A program made the translations under genes and the position numbers. The notes beneath the pieces were generated by a model that was not told the DNA's origin, ran no database searches, and saw only the letters and a list, made by a program, of their open reading frames with translations. 64,000 nucleotides of DNA from Choanephora cucurbitarum (taxonomy: Eukaryota; Mucoromycota; Mucoromycetes; Mucorales; Choanephoraceae). Below, in pieces: positions 51,400 to 63,048 of the stretch (positions are counted from its first letter, which is position 1; every line of letters begins with the position of its first letter). Location: NCBI GenBank assembly GCA_025331435.1, contig JAIWNI010000019.1:332068-396067 (forward strand), written 5' to 3'.

Positions 51400-54300
51400 T
51401 TATGAACGAGATGATTCAGAATTGAATGGGAGAAGAGCTTTCCTAGCATGATGAATCTAAGTAAAAAAAAAAAGAGAGTTAAAGCAACTGCTTTAAAGCA
51501 AAACATAAGACCCACTTACTCGCTTTGCAATATGAGAAGCGGTTTTGTCTGTAGTCACCACCTCCCAAGCAAAATCAACATCATAGGCCAACTTGATGCA
51601 ATAAACTAGATGCTTGGATTCTACTTCACCCATACCAACATATTCCTCATCTACAGTACGAGGCATAATTTCCGCATTATTTCCAAGTGCATATTGAATC
51701 CATTTTAAAATAGTATGTTCGGTTACGTTGATTTCATTGATATGTGAGACAGAAGGTGGTTTGATGTCAAATGGGGCTGAAATGGTCATCACATTGTGTT
51801 TGTTATCATGATGGTATCTGAACTCATAAGTGCCAACTTTCCATGGTAACTTGGATCCAGCAAAAATTATAGAGCCTTCTGTATGCAACTCTGTTTCTGG
51901 AGGAAAAACGACCTCATCAGAGGAAGAACTTGTTGCCGCATTAGTCCAATGCCATAGCCCACGCGAACTGATGTTGGTGATATGCTTGCTTTTGTTTGCA
52001 TTCACTTCAAAAATCCCAATCCAGTCTTGTGAACCATGATTTTCAGGTGCTTCCCATGCAAGCTGAATAGGTTGACCAACTTCAAAGGTGTTTGTATTGT
52101 TGTTTGTCACGACATTGAGCTTATAACGCGAAAGATCGTACATATCTATATCATCTGCTGTCAGCGGAATGACACGCGAGCGAGAGATCTGTAGCAGTTG
52201 TTTGGTTTCATTCAAAACGCCTTTCAATCGAGGACGAGCTGCTTCCACAATTTCCTCTACAACGTCTCTTGTTTCTTCCACAGCCTTTTCAACTTTTTCT
52301 ACTGTTTCTTTGACAATACGTTCTACATGCTTAGTGCTTGTCTGTTTCTCGACGATCAGACGCATTACTTCTTGTTGTACTTTCTCAGGTACAGCCTTAG
52401 GTAAAGCAATAGCAGTTGACTTTAACGTCTTCGTTAAACCAGCTTCCTTACGCACTTGATCGCCGTAAAGCTTGCGCATATGAGGACCTTCGACATAATG
52501 AAGAAACAAGAAATTGCAAATTTGAGAGAACAGGGCAAGAGCAAAAATGAACCCATTGTTTGCGATCAGCGTCATACCCCAAAAAGCAGCATGGCCCATG
52601 ATTTTTTCTGGATTGTTCAAGTATCGGTAGATACCAGTATACAATAGTTCTGAGGAATGATCCTCTATAAAGAAATCACCATAAAACCATCCAAAGTCGC
52701 CCAGAACTTCATGGATAGAAACAGAAGTCCAAATATGAAGCGAAATAAATGTTAATCCAAGTGTATGACGAAGAAGTGTTGTACCATAGGCCCAGTTGTC
52801 AGGCAAAGTGTAAGTTTTCCAGCAGGCAATAAAAAATGTAGCATAGGACATACAAAGCGTAAAGTTGTAAATGCTAAGATGAAAAAATGAGTTGACATTC
52901 TTTCCTGGAGTTATGCAAAAGCTCACCTTTTCCAGTTTTGAAAAGCCTCTTGAACGCCACCGCCCCATTTAATGAAATGGCGAGTAAAGGACTTGTTATT
53001 GGATTGAAGTCTAAGGATAAAGCCATTACCAAAGGAATAAACAGCTCTCCAGAAAAAGGCTTGGGCAATTGAAATTGTAATGCCTGTTTTTCCAGTAATC
53101 AACGAAGGCACCATGATAGCATAAGCAATGGCAATTACAGTCACAAGGTCAATGGCTCGGAAAGGGTCGAAGTTTTTAAAGACAATCAAGTCATGTCGAA
53201 AGTATTTCATGAAAAACACATTATTGTCTGGTTGACTTGATACAGTTGAAGGACGTCGTTTCAAGACAGTAGGAGGATTGTAAATTTTTTCGATATCTGT
53301 AAAAAGCATTTGTTAGCTAAAAAAATGATTTGCTTATAGACGGATACATTACGAGGTGTCTCGACCAAGACAAGAAACGCAAATTGAAGAGCATGAGCAG
53401 CAATACTGACAAACAAGACGGTGTAGCTTCCACATAATAATGATACACCATAATAGCCAAAGTATCCAATTGAATACATAGGATGAGGAGCCATTTCGAA
53501 TACGCCATCGAATGTCAAGGACTGTTCAATCAAGAAGAAAAAATCGCCCCAATCTAAGCTAAATTTTAGACTAACAATACAAACACAGGATTTACAACTA
53601 CTTACACCAAGCAAAATCTTTCACGACTCTTTGAGCATCAATTTTGACCCAAATGTTGAAGACAATCAAAAACAAACCACCACCCCACCTTAATGCGTTA
53701 CCCAAAAAGATAGAGTGAGGAGATGTGTTGAACCATGATAGAGCGAAGCACATATAAGAGGTAAAGTCATTCATTAAGATGAGGTCTACTAGTTGTCTAT
53801 ATAACATCCATGTGTTATATTCAATAGGTGCCGTCTAAAGCATGTAAGTTAGAATAAATGTCATATGTGAAAGAAGTGCCACATACATCAAAATCATAAT
53901 CATCCCCCATTTTAACACTCAACTGATATTTCAGCCAATGATACGCCTTAGGATTCTTTTGTAAATCAAACAAATGATGCTTTTTTGCCCATCGAACAAG
54001 TCCTCGACTATCGCTTTGATGCTTTAGTAAAACACCCAAGCCAACATTGTAAGCCAATCGCCAAAAGAAGAAGACAAAGATAAACAAAATACGCTTGAAC
54101 CAGACAGGCAAGACAAAGAACAAACCAATTTCCAAAGCCATGATACCTAAAGTAAACCAATCAAAAATACTTTTTTTAACCTTTGGGTTCAACAAAGTCT
54201 GGACCATCTCGCGTGTGAGAGGTACCCGAAAAACTAGTTCTGATTTTAGTATAGAGCTTCTCTTATGGATACTTCAGGTTTTCTTGTCTTTATATATCTC

Positions 54301-54455
54301 ATTCTTTTATATGTACCTTTTCCATCGGATGTCTTGCCATATGAATAACGCATGTCCTTTTTTATATCGCCATCATATTGACCAACACCATCCAAAAGAG
54401 CAACATGGTCCTTATTCGAATTTTCAGTTGCTCTTTGGCGCAACTCAGCTTCCAT
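51400..54455 (-). CDS. CHO2: CHO2, phosphatidylethanolamine N-methyltransferase
   Basis: Membrane enzyme of the ER that adds the first methyl group to phosphatidylethanolamine, using S-adenosylmethionine, on the way to phosphatidylcholine. Seven exons, 54455-54317, 54233-53887, 53834-53606, 53553-53353, 53296-52927, 52873-51520 and 51456-51400, give 898 residues. Two homologous membrane methyltransferase units are visible: the first with [21 protein letters not shown] and [19 protein letters not shown], the second with [22 protein letters not shown] and [14 protein letters not shown]. The C-terminal half carries a beta-rich domain. The [13 protein letters not shown] start of exon 2 and the [12 protein letters not shown] junction of exons 4/5 match yeast Cho2 in order and spacing, which fixes those splice sites. 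It is convergent with UBR1, 127 bp stop to stop. Confidence 0.94.
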
Positions 54456-54884
54456 CTGTTTTTTCAAGTAAAGAAGAGAAAAAGAAAAGAAAGAAAGGGG
54501 AGAAAAGAAGAGCAAAAGTCATAATATGCTAAAGCGTTGTACAGCCCGGCCAATGAATATTTTGTTGGTTACAGAGAAAGAAAATATCAGTGTTAAAAAA
54601 AAAACTGTCATTAGCGATTACAAAAAGAGAAATGTTCTTTTATCGAGATTGCTGTTGAAAAACAGATGTTTGATTTGATAGACATAGGTACATAGTAAGA
54701 GAGACCAAGAACCAAGTTGCTTGCTCAATGTTATACTTTTCACTATACTTTATTAAGTGAAAAACATCAGGACACTCTTTTTGCAGTACTGAAATCAAAG
54801 TCAACTATAGGCTCTAGTTCTTAACTATAGATTATCTCTAAACTAGCTATAAAGAAAGATACCTTTTATCACTTTCCCGAAACT
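54456..54884. other. Intergenic region upstream of CHO2
   Basis: Contains a purine/A-rich block near 54470-54520 immediately upstream of CHO2. Nothing else recognised. Confidence 0.4.
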
Positions 54885-55301
54885 TTAAAACTTGTTTGGG
54901 CTTGATTGGCTACTGGTTTCATTGTCACTAGCCCTGATAGGTAACACAAAAAGACTTGCTATTGAATAATCATTTTCATGCATTAAGTCAGGACTCTCAG
55001 GTCCATCAAATGACTGCCAAGTGCACGTGAAAAAAGGAGTTTGACTCTGACTAGCGGATGAGCTAAAATAGCTGAAAATGAAAAAAAAAGAAGCCATTGT
55101 TTAGGCGCATTTTTTCTAAGTCTCATAAGAAAACGTAGCTGCTGCGTGCAGGTACCTGCACGCAAGATAATTCTCAGTAAAGCTTTCTTTCCATTCTTTT
55201 CTCTGGAAATCATGTGAAAAAATTTGCTTGGACAGAGGACTCGCCCCTTTCAAAGTTTGATTCAGTAGGAGATACCTTCTTGCTTTTTTGGTAACCATCA
55301 T
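54885..55301 (-). CDS. Small uncharacterised two-exon gene
   Basis: Exons 55301-55156 and 55071-54885, joined across an 84 bp intron (donor GTACCT, acceptor TTTTCAG after a T-rich tract), give 110 residues with total length divisible by three. The N-terminus is basic (MMVTKKARRYLLL); the second exon encodes a Ser-rich, then acidic segment containing CTWQSFDGPESPDLMHENDY. No family recognised. Further upstream exons are possible. Confidence 0.4.
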
Positions 55302-55899
55302 CTTATGTTCTCTTACTTGATTTTTGTGAACCAAATTTGTAGCTCAAGCTTATCCATTATATTGTTAAATTATTGTAAACTACCTATTTAAATCAATGGA
55401 TAGCGTTTAGCCAAAGAGAAAAAAACGATTATAGCGAAAAGATAGTCATAGCTCAATTCAAGTTTTCATTTTATTGAGCTTTGAATGTGGTTCTAGAGGA
55501 TTTTAAAAGAAAGCCACATACTAATGAACAAGTACAATCCTCAACATCTGCTTCGGATCAGTTGACTAAACGAAGGATACAAAATCAACTGAGCGAGGGC
55601 AGATAGACAAATCGTTAGCTAACTAAGAACTGTGCCATAGTTTAACGAATGCTTGTAATCTGATCAATATATTTAAGCAGCTTGGAATTTCGACATGCAT
55701 GGTATTGGCCAAATACCTGATCGGCTGAAAGCGGATTTAAATGACATATGAAGAACAGGTTGTAACTCGTGAATATAGAAGCGGCAAGCTTGTTGTATGT
55801 AATTCAGTGTGAGTCAATGGTCCATCATCAGTTGGTGCTTGTTGGACTTTAGTCTGCTAGTTAAGTTTGAAATTTTTTTATTGTTAGAAAAAACATCAT
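55302..55899. other. Intergenic region downstream of RRP6
   Basis: AT-rich; no gene recognised. Confidence 0.45.
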
Positions 55900-57846
55900 T
55901 TATAGACTTGCACCAAATAACGCAGAAGATTTCTTTTCGAGTGTTGCTGCTGTCTCTAAGCGCTGTCTTTTAACCTCTTGCAAATCAAATAAGATAGGAT
56001 CCACCTTGTTTATGTTTCTCTTCTTCACTTGCTGTACTTGAGTTATTGTAACAGTTGAGTTGCCATTAAGGGATACAGTAGATTTATCTGTTGTGGGTTT
56101 TGAAGATGGTATTATCAGGGAATCCTCCTTTGTCGATTCTAATGCTTCCATCTTTGCTTTTTGTATTAAGTAACCTAAGGCTTGGGCATTCATTCTCACT
56201 AGAGTTGGACAAGGATTACAGCAGCCAATAACACCGCTCGAATCAGTTGGCATACGTTCAACCAATGTCATTAGCATATGGTTAGGCAAAACATAACGAA
56301 CGGATTCATCTTCTTCTCTAGCTGTGTGATCACGCCAACTATGTAATGCCTTAAAGACGGCCAGCTGTTGTGGGTTCAAAGCATACTTCCATTTAGTTAA
56401 CATATGTTTCCAGCCACCGGGACCAAGGCCGTGCACGGCATCATAGACTTCCTTTTCATATTTTTGAAGAGCTACTTCATTTGAGCGCTGAAGACAGACA
56501 CGCATCAGGCTACCTTCACTAGGAGAATTAGCCAAGAGTTCATTACGAAGACAATCATAGATATACAGCAAAAAATGAGTATCTGAGCGAGCATAGTTCA
56601 ACATCTCCTCAGGTAAGGGTCTGATTCGCCAATCAGCCAGTTGATACTTCTTGTCAGCATCAAAGTTACAATACTTCTTCAAGAGATAAGCAAGACTATG
56701 ATGAGGAAAATCAAGTACTTTGGTGGGAAAGTAGGTGTCAAACAGGTTGACAATATAGAGGCCAAAGTCGCGCTGAAGCCAGATAATATCAGACTCAGCA
56801 CCATGAAGGACCTTGGTGATATTGGGATCGGCGAAATACTCATTTAGCATCCAAAGCTTGTCACGAAGTTCCAATGTATCCACCACAAAATCTTGATCAC
56901 GTGTACTGATTTGCATGAGACAAGTGAAGCCTTGATAGCTGCGATAGTTGTGGTGTTCCAAATCTACTGCTATTTCTTCTTGTCCCTCTAAATTCTTGAG
57001 CATTTCCATCAATGTTTCTTCTTTGTCGACCCATACCATTGATGTGCTTTCAAATGGCTTGTACATTTCAGGTTCAGTTGACTGAAACATACGATCAGGA
57101 TATTCAATGTGGTTAATTTCGTAAACATAAGGGTGAGGAAGCGATTTGTCTTCAGCTGTAGATACATTGTCGAGGGGAACAAGAGAGTGAGGCTTGTATT
57201 TAATTTTGCGTTCAAAAGGTGTTGAATTCGAGTTATCTACAGCGTCTTTAAACTTCATCTGAGGTCTGACTACATTGTTTGCATGCAAAAACTTATAGTC
57301 AAGCTTGTCCTAATCAACAGAAAGATTAGCTAAGAAAAGGCAGGTTGTCTTCTCCAGGTTTACCTTGGTAGCTATTTGTGTGACTTCAGGTGCGTTTTGC
57401 TTTAGCTCATCCTGTTTTCCTTTACCAGACATTTGGTCCAAGCATAAGTCCTATTTGAGAGTAGAGTAAGTCAGTTTTAACCATATAAAAAATAGAGGAA
57501 GGCTATGACAAAAAATATTTACAGCTTTCTCTAATAAACTATCGCAAACGTCAATTACTGAACCATAACGCTCAGAAACATCGTCGATATCATCGAAGCT
57601 TTTGACAAATATACCACAATCAGCAGCGCCATGCTGAAGTAAAGAGTTGCCGAGAGAAAGCGTACTTGAGCCAGCCAGATCTAAGTCTTTCGCAAATTGT
57701 CGATCAAGTGAGCGATAAAAACCGATTTCCTCTACCGAGATACTGTTGGCTGCTGCAGTTGCCGAAACCAAAGACTTAAATAAAGACGTTTGGAAAGACT
57801 TGAAATCTTTAACAGGATCTGGGATTCCTTGTGTGTCTATAGACAT
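55900..57846 (-). CDS. RRP6: RRP6/EXOSC10, nuclear exosome 3'-5' exoribonuclease
   Basis: Distributive 3'-5' exonuclease of the nuclear exosome; trims 5.8S rRNA and snoRNAs and degrades faulty transcripts. Three exons, 57846-57523, 57450-57364 and 57309-55900, give 606 residues. Residues 1-110 form the PMC2NT domain that binds the Rrp47/C1D partner. The DEDD-Y exonuclease domain follows with Asp253 and Glu255 (AVDLEHH), Asp311 (HGAESDIIWL) and Tyr376/Asp380 (NYARSDTHF). An HRDC domain comes next (about 430-510, LNPQQLAVFKALHSWRD). The C-terminal tail is shorter than in yeast (733 residues). The start codon lies only 43 bp from the edge of the long direct repeat, so its promoter is inside that repeat. 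Confidence 0.95.
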
Positions 57847-57889
57847 GCTTAAATTGATAAACAGAGATCAATCTAATTAAAAAATCTTG

Positions 57890-58841
57890 TGCAAAAAGAG
57901 ATTTCAGGACGCGCCTATTTTACCCATAGGTAGGGGCTTAGCAATTAGTTATCAAAAGCAAGACTTTTTTTTCAGCTTATTTTTTGTTTAAGACAATTGC
58001 TACTTACCTTTCTTTTTCTCCTTTTCTGAAAACGTTTAGTATTATCACGATCCTTTTAGGCACTGATCAGTAGTTAGTGCCATTACAAGTGCTTTCAGCA
58101 ATTGAGACAAGAGGACATGAAGTCCTACCAATAAGCGACTGTACTTATCTAAGTTTTTGGCGATAAACTTTCTTAACATGAGCATACTACCAACCAACAA
58201 TTGTGCTTTTGTGCTACGTAAAGGCATCAAGTTACTGCAGACCAGCTGATCTGATAAAAACATCAATGCAGTTTATACCCATAAATTCTTTTTGAACCTT
58301 TGCTCCAGCCAAAAAGGAACATACGTCGCAGGACAGTGAGAAGGGATTCAGTTTATTCGACGGATTTGATCAATAATGAACAAGTTGTATTTGACAAGGA
58401 TTGAATGACACAAACGATGGATCGACCATATATCTATTGGGAAGCTTGTTCATAAGCAACATTCCTCCTGTAAGTGTAACATAGTCTGCTTACTTAAATA
58501 CCTGCAAAGGTTGTTCCTCTTTGGGCTGTTAGTCTTTCGTCTTCCTTTGATATTGAAGCTTAACATCCTCTTAATTCATAAAACGCCAACACGCACCCTT
58601 CTTACTTACGTTCCATTATTTTGAAGAATTAGAGAGAACAAGGAAAAGACAATGGTCATGACATTTTGGAGGTAAACTCGTTTACTGATGAAGGATCTTC
58701 ATGTCCCATTAGTATTCCTAAGGACAGGATTGTGTTTTGTAACTACTCTTAACTTAGGGATGGACATAGGGTATTCAAATACATGTGTCTTGCTAAACGA
58801 CATGATAACCACTTGGAAATTAACCGCAGTGTCACAGACTT
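57890..58841. repeat. Long direct repeat, copy 1
   Basis: Identical, as far as can be read, to 63049-64000 (952 bp, constant offset 5159 bp). The left edge is sharp: only the T at 57890 and onward matches. The right edge is not known because copy 2 runs off the window. It contains an open minus-strand frame of 73 codons (58045-58266) repeated exactly in copy 2, but no recognised protein. Confidence 0.9.
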
Positions 58842-60294
58842 TGACCTTTCTGTTTTTGATAGTCTAGCCGAACCTTCTATCAACAATGATTGCGTCTCAA
58901 ATATCGTCCCCTCTACTTTTTTTAGTTCCTGCATCTACTTCTGCTTTTGATTCCTTGTCTACCATTTGACAACATTCCAACAACATACGCACGCTGTTTG
59001 AATACCCTAGTACGAGAAGTTATTTGGATGAAGAGACCCTTTTCCAACTTGCTAACTTGAAAGCAATTAGAGACACAACACAAGCAATAATTAGTTGGTG
59101 ACAACCAGAATCTTAATATACAAAGTTAATAGACTTGTTATTTGATTACTGTTTTTATTATACTCTGTCAAAAGATTGCTTGTAGGGGACTATGAACTGG
59201 GAATAGTCGATAATGATCTTCTTGAGACCAAATTCATCCAAAAGAAGAATTAGAAATAAGTACTCAAAGAGTTACTTTGGAAGAATATTTTGAATAGCAT
59301 GAAGCCAATCAGAGGAAAGTAATTGAAAAACTCTGATTTCAAAATCCTATGAGGACTCTCCTTCATCAACTTCGAGAGATGTATGGATCTAATTAAGATC
59401 TCACTCAACCTACATCTTCAGAATAGTTCTCTTTAATTTGCCTTCAAAGGATAGAAAGCAAAATAAACCGGAGAACCATTTTAGATAGACGTTGGACTGA
59501 ATGCACTTCCTCACCTTTTACATGGTTGCACACAACTCGTTTAAATTTCTCTTTACTTATGCATAACGAAACGTTTTTATTTAACCCTGTATCTATCTTT
59601 ATATCTATATATACATAGGTTAATTGACTCTAAACGACCTCAGATATTCTCTGATATATCTTTACGAGTTCCAAAGTTTTTTTGGGCTTTCTCAATACGG
59701 CTAGCAATTAAGAGATTGCAAAATGCATATGGTAGTGCTTATGACCTTTCCAGTCAAAGAATAAAGATAATATAAGCAATTAAAGCTGCAAGAATGTGTC
59801 ACAGGTTGAATGTTATTGTTGGTGTACACGAATTTAGTGAGGGACAGTAAGCCCTATAATATCTGAATGTAAGAAAATGTTAAGACTAAAAGAACTCAAA
59901 GATGTTATAACTGCAGTGGTTAGCAGATAATACAGATACTCTTGCTTGATTATTCGGGATTGAAGCAGAAGCCTATCTTTAGTACATATTTGCTTTTTGT
60001 TTCAAAACATCATCAGTATCACACACATGTCAATCATGCAATTGTTACATAAGAAAACAAATCCCATTGTATGACCAAACGTTCTCTCCTTTTTTTTTAC
60101 TGTACAGCCCGTGTCTCTTAGTGTGTGACCTGTTTTAAAAGCAGTGTATCTAATTTTAAGATTGTGAAATGAATTGTCTTTCTTTTCTATCTAATCCGCA
60201 TATATCTTTTCAGCAACTCACTACTTTACATCTCAATATCTAATAATATCAACTAATAAGTATTGCTAAAGTTACTACGTTTCCTTTCTAAAAA
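58842..60294. other. Interior region between the direct repeats, no gene recognised
   Basis: AT-rich. May be a continuation of the repeat unit. Only short ORFs without recognised similarity are present (for example minus-strand 58749-58934). Confidence 0.4.
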
Positions 60295-62269
60295 ATGTCA
60301 TGTTTAATTGATGGTACTGAATGATTGACAGCCTTCTGAATTGTTACTAATGGTTTTCCTTACAGATATACGCGCTTTTATTTCTGTCAATGAATCTGCT
60401 TCCCTTGTTGAATTTGTTGAAAATAATCTAAAATCATTTGAGGATCATCAATTCGAGTCAGTTGAAGAATTGTCAAAGGGTTTGAAAGAACTCTTTGAGA
60501 AGGTTTACTTAGACCTTCGTCCAAGTACTACGAAAATCAGCTTGGATATCAAGGCAGTGCTGATCAAAGAAGCCTTTTTATATAACAAGGTACTATAGAT
60601 GAATCTGTGTTGCTGCACAGAAACTGATTTGTATTAGATAACGACGGAAGCCGCAAGAAATGCCCTCTTTCAATGGTTTTATCTCTTAGTAAGTGCAAAA
60701 TGATATTTTTTCCGTTACAAAAACTGTTTTGACTGACTCTTCTTCGAAGTGTGAAAATCATAATGTAGAGGAATTCATGGAAAAAAACGCAGACATGATT
60801 AATGCTGTAGAAAAGACAAAGACGAGCAATCCAAAGGCATTAATGGATAAAATGAGCGTACAATTACTCAAACACTACGAAAATTTAAGTCCAAATGAGA
60901 AGAATGTTTTGAGGTGCGTACTTCATCAATAATATTTTAAATCATACTAAATAGTTTGTCAAAGGCTTTCACTCTCATATATCGTGGACATGTCGAAGAA
61001 CAACCTTGCCATTTATAAAAGTATATAAGCTCGAATCGTTTTTGGCATGTTGTGAGTAGTGTCAAATCCGACATCAATTCAATCGAAGAGGAGGAGAAGA
61101 AGAATCTCGAAACCATTTCAAAGCAAATAGTTGAAGTATGTCCTTCAATTGTGCTATTCATAAGTTTTTTTTCCACTGACAAACCTTAACAGGCATGCAA
61201 GAAAGGCATCGATGAAGGCTTAGAGATTATTTTGACCCAACAACTAAAATTAATCAAGGACCGTAAAAGACATTCATCTGAATACCAAATGCTTCAGTCT
61301 TTTAGCTACTTGTGCGTTTGACTGTTTTATTATTTTTATACAGCTAATGTTCTGAGCTTGTCATTTTATAGGTTACATAATTTTGAAACTTGGTCAAAGA
61401 GAAAAAAAGAATCTGAGGCAGAAAAAGTAGCTAGGATCAACGAATTGTTGACAATTGTCTTCAATGATAGTTGCTTGGTGACCAAGACGTAAGTATATCA
61501 AACTCGATTCCATTCTGAATGCTAATCGGAATCACATTTGTTTATTAGAGGTGAAACAGTTGGCAAAAGTACTCATGAGACCTACTTCCTCAATGAGCAT
61601 AACTTTTCTGGAGGCAACAGCAGCAATTACAACACAAGCTTGGTATCAGCTCCTTCCGTCTCTCCTTCTTCCCCTTCCTTCTCCTCTCACATCGGCCGAA
61701 AAATTGATTTGGTAGTATGCAATGACCAAGATGCTGAACTTGCTTTTTGCGAATTTAAATCTACCAACAAAAAGCATTTAATTCAAAGTCAAGCCAGCAA
61801 AAATCTACGTCTCAATCAAACGATTAAGATTAACATGTGGAAGATGTTTGTCGATGAGCCAATAGTCTTTTTCAATTGGGAAGGTGATTATTATATACTC
61901 AAAAATGCTTGTTATACCAATAGCCATATTGTTATGTCATAGGTCGATTTGGAGAATTTCACAGTATGCAGGAGACAAGTGAAATTTTCGTCAGTCAACG
62001 AAAAGAAGCAATTGTCATACCAACAAGTCAGAAAACACTAGATGATAAATTTGCTACTACTTTTATTGCTTTTTTGAAGTGGAAGGTAAGCTGTATATTT
62101 AGATAGTGTATTGTGTATTGTATATTAACTGTTGCTTTGGTAGGCTCATTTGTTGGATGTTGAGCAGAAGATAGCAAAAGCATTAATAAGTCCAGACAGA
62201 AGAGAGTACGAGTATCCTGCTACTTGTTTTACGGTTGTAAATAATAAAAAGAGAAAGACTTCTGCATAA
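60295..62269 (+). pseudogene. 11-exon gene of an uncharacterised PD-(D/E)XK-like family, with an in-frame stop
   Basis: Exons 60295-60313, 60366-60589, 60638-60688, 60750-60913, 60955-61020, 61060-61135, 61193-61311, 61372-61488, 61549-61883, 61943-62085 and 62144-62269. All junctions are in phase and the sum is 1440 bp (480 codons), but codon TAA at 61016-61018 interrupts exon 5. Opening: MSCLIDDIRAFISVNES. The C-terminal half has IGRKIDLVV...ELAFCEFKST, which fits the D...E-x-K pattern of restriction-endonuclease-like folds, then QASKNLRLNQTI and NWEGRFGEFHSM. The layout matches, from memory of the group, a large Mucoromycota-specific family of unknown function. Either a recent pseudogene or a gene with a splice site I have misread. 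Lies between identical direct repeats. Confidence 0.6.
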
Positions 62270-62336
62270 AATATTCTACAAAAAATATATTTCATTTTTC
62301 AGTCTTGATCTTTTGTTTAAAAAAAGACGATTCAGC

Positions 62337-62930
62337 GACGAAAGGCAACTTAGATCATAAAAGGCTTTTGCAGATTAAGAACAAAAAAAAAAGAGCTAAA
62401 CAAGCACATACAGAGTAGCTTACCAAAACCACATCAGCCTAATAATCTCACCTCCGCTGACGAGCAGCAACTTAGATCATAAAAGGCTTTTGCAGCTCAA
62501 TTAAGGATAAAGTATCTAAACAAACACATACAGCAATAAGATGGTATGCTGAGGGTAGTTTACAAAAACCACATCAGCCTAATAGTCTCACCTCCGCTGA
62601 CGACCAGCAACTTAGATCATAAAAGGCTTTTGCAGATTAAGAACAAAAAAAAAAGAGCTAAACAAGCACATACAGAGTAGCTTACCAAAACCACATCAGC
62701 CTAATAATCTCACCTCCGCTGACGAGCAGCAACTTAGATCATAAAAGGCTTTTGCAGCTCAATTAAGGATAAAGTATCTAAACAAACACATACAGCAATA
62801 AGATGGTATGCTGAGGGTAGTTTACAAAAACCACATCAGCCTAATAGTCTCACCTCCGCTGACGACCAGCAACTTAGATCATAAAAGGCTTTTGCAGATT
62901 AAGAACAAAAAAAAAAGAGTTAAACAAGGT
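62337..62930. repeat. Higher-order tandem repeat (121 + 141 bp units)
   Basis: The core GCAACTTAGATCATAAAAGG begins at 62345, 62466, 62607, 62728 and 62869, so spacings alternate 121, 141, 121, 141 bp. The two unit types share the core and the CACCTCCGCTGACGA block but differ in the spacer (A: GATTAAGAAC..., B: GCTCAATTAAGG...). This makes a 262 bp higher-order period present twice plus a partial third. It starts about 70 bp after the stop of the interrupted gene. The A unit holds a short open frame (…NLDHKRLLQIKNKKKRAKQ…). Confidence 0.9.
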
Positions 62931-63048
62931 GAAGAGCTCATCGTCAGATGTCAAACACCAACAAGATACACGGAAAGGGGACTCTGGAATAAAAAACAAT
63001 GACGTTTCATTTTTGAAATAAAACTAAAAGCTAGCACTTTTAGAAACA

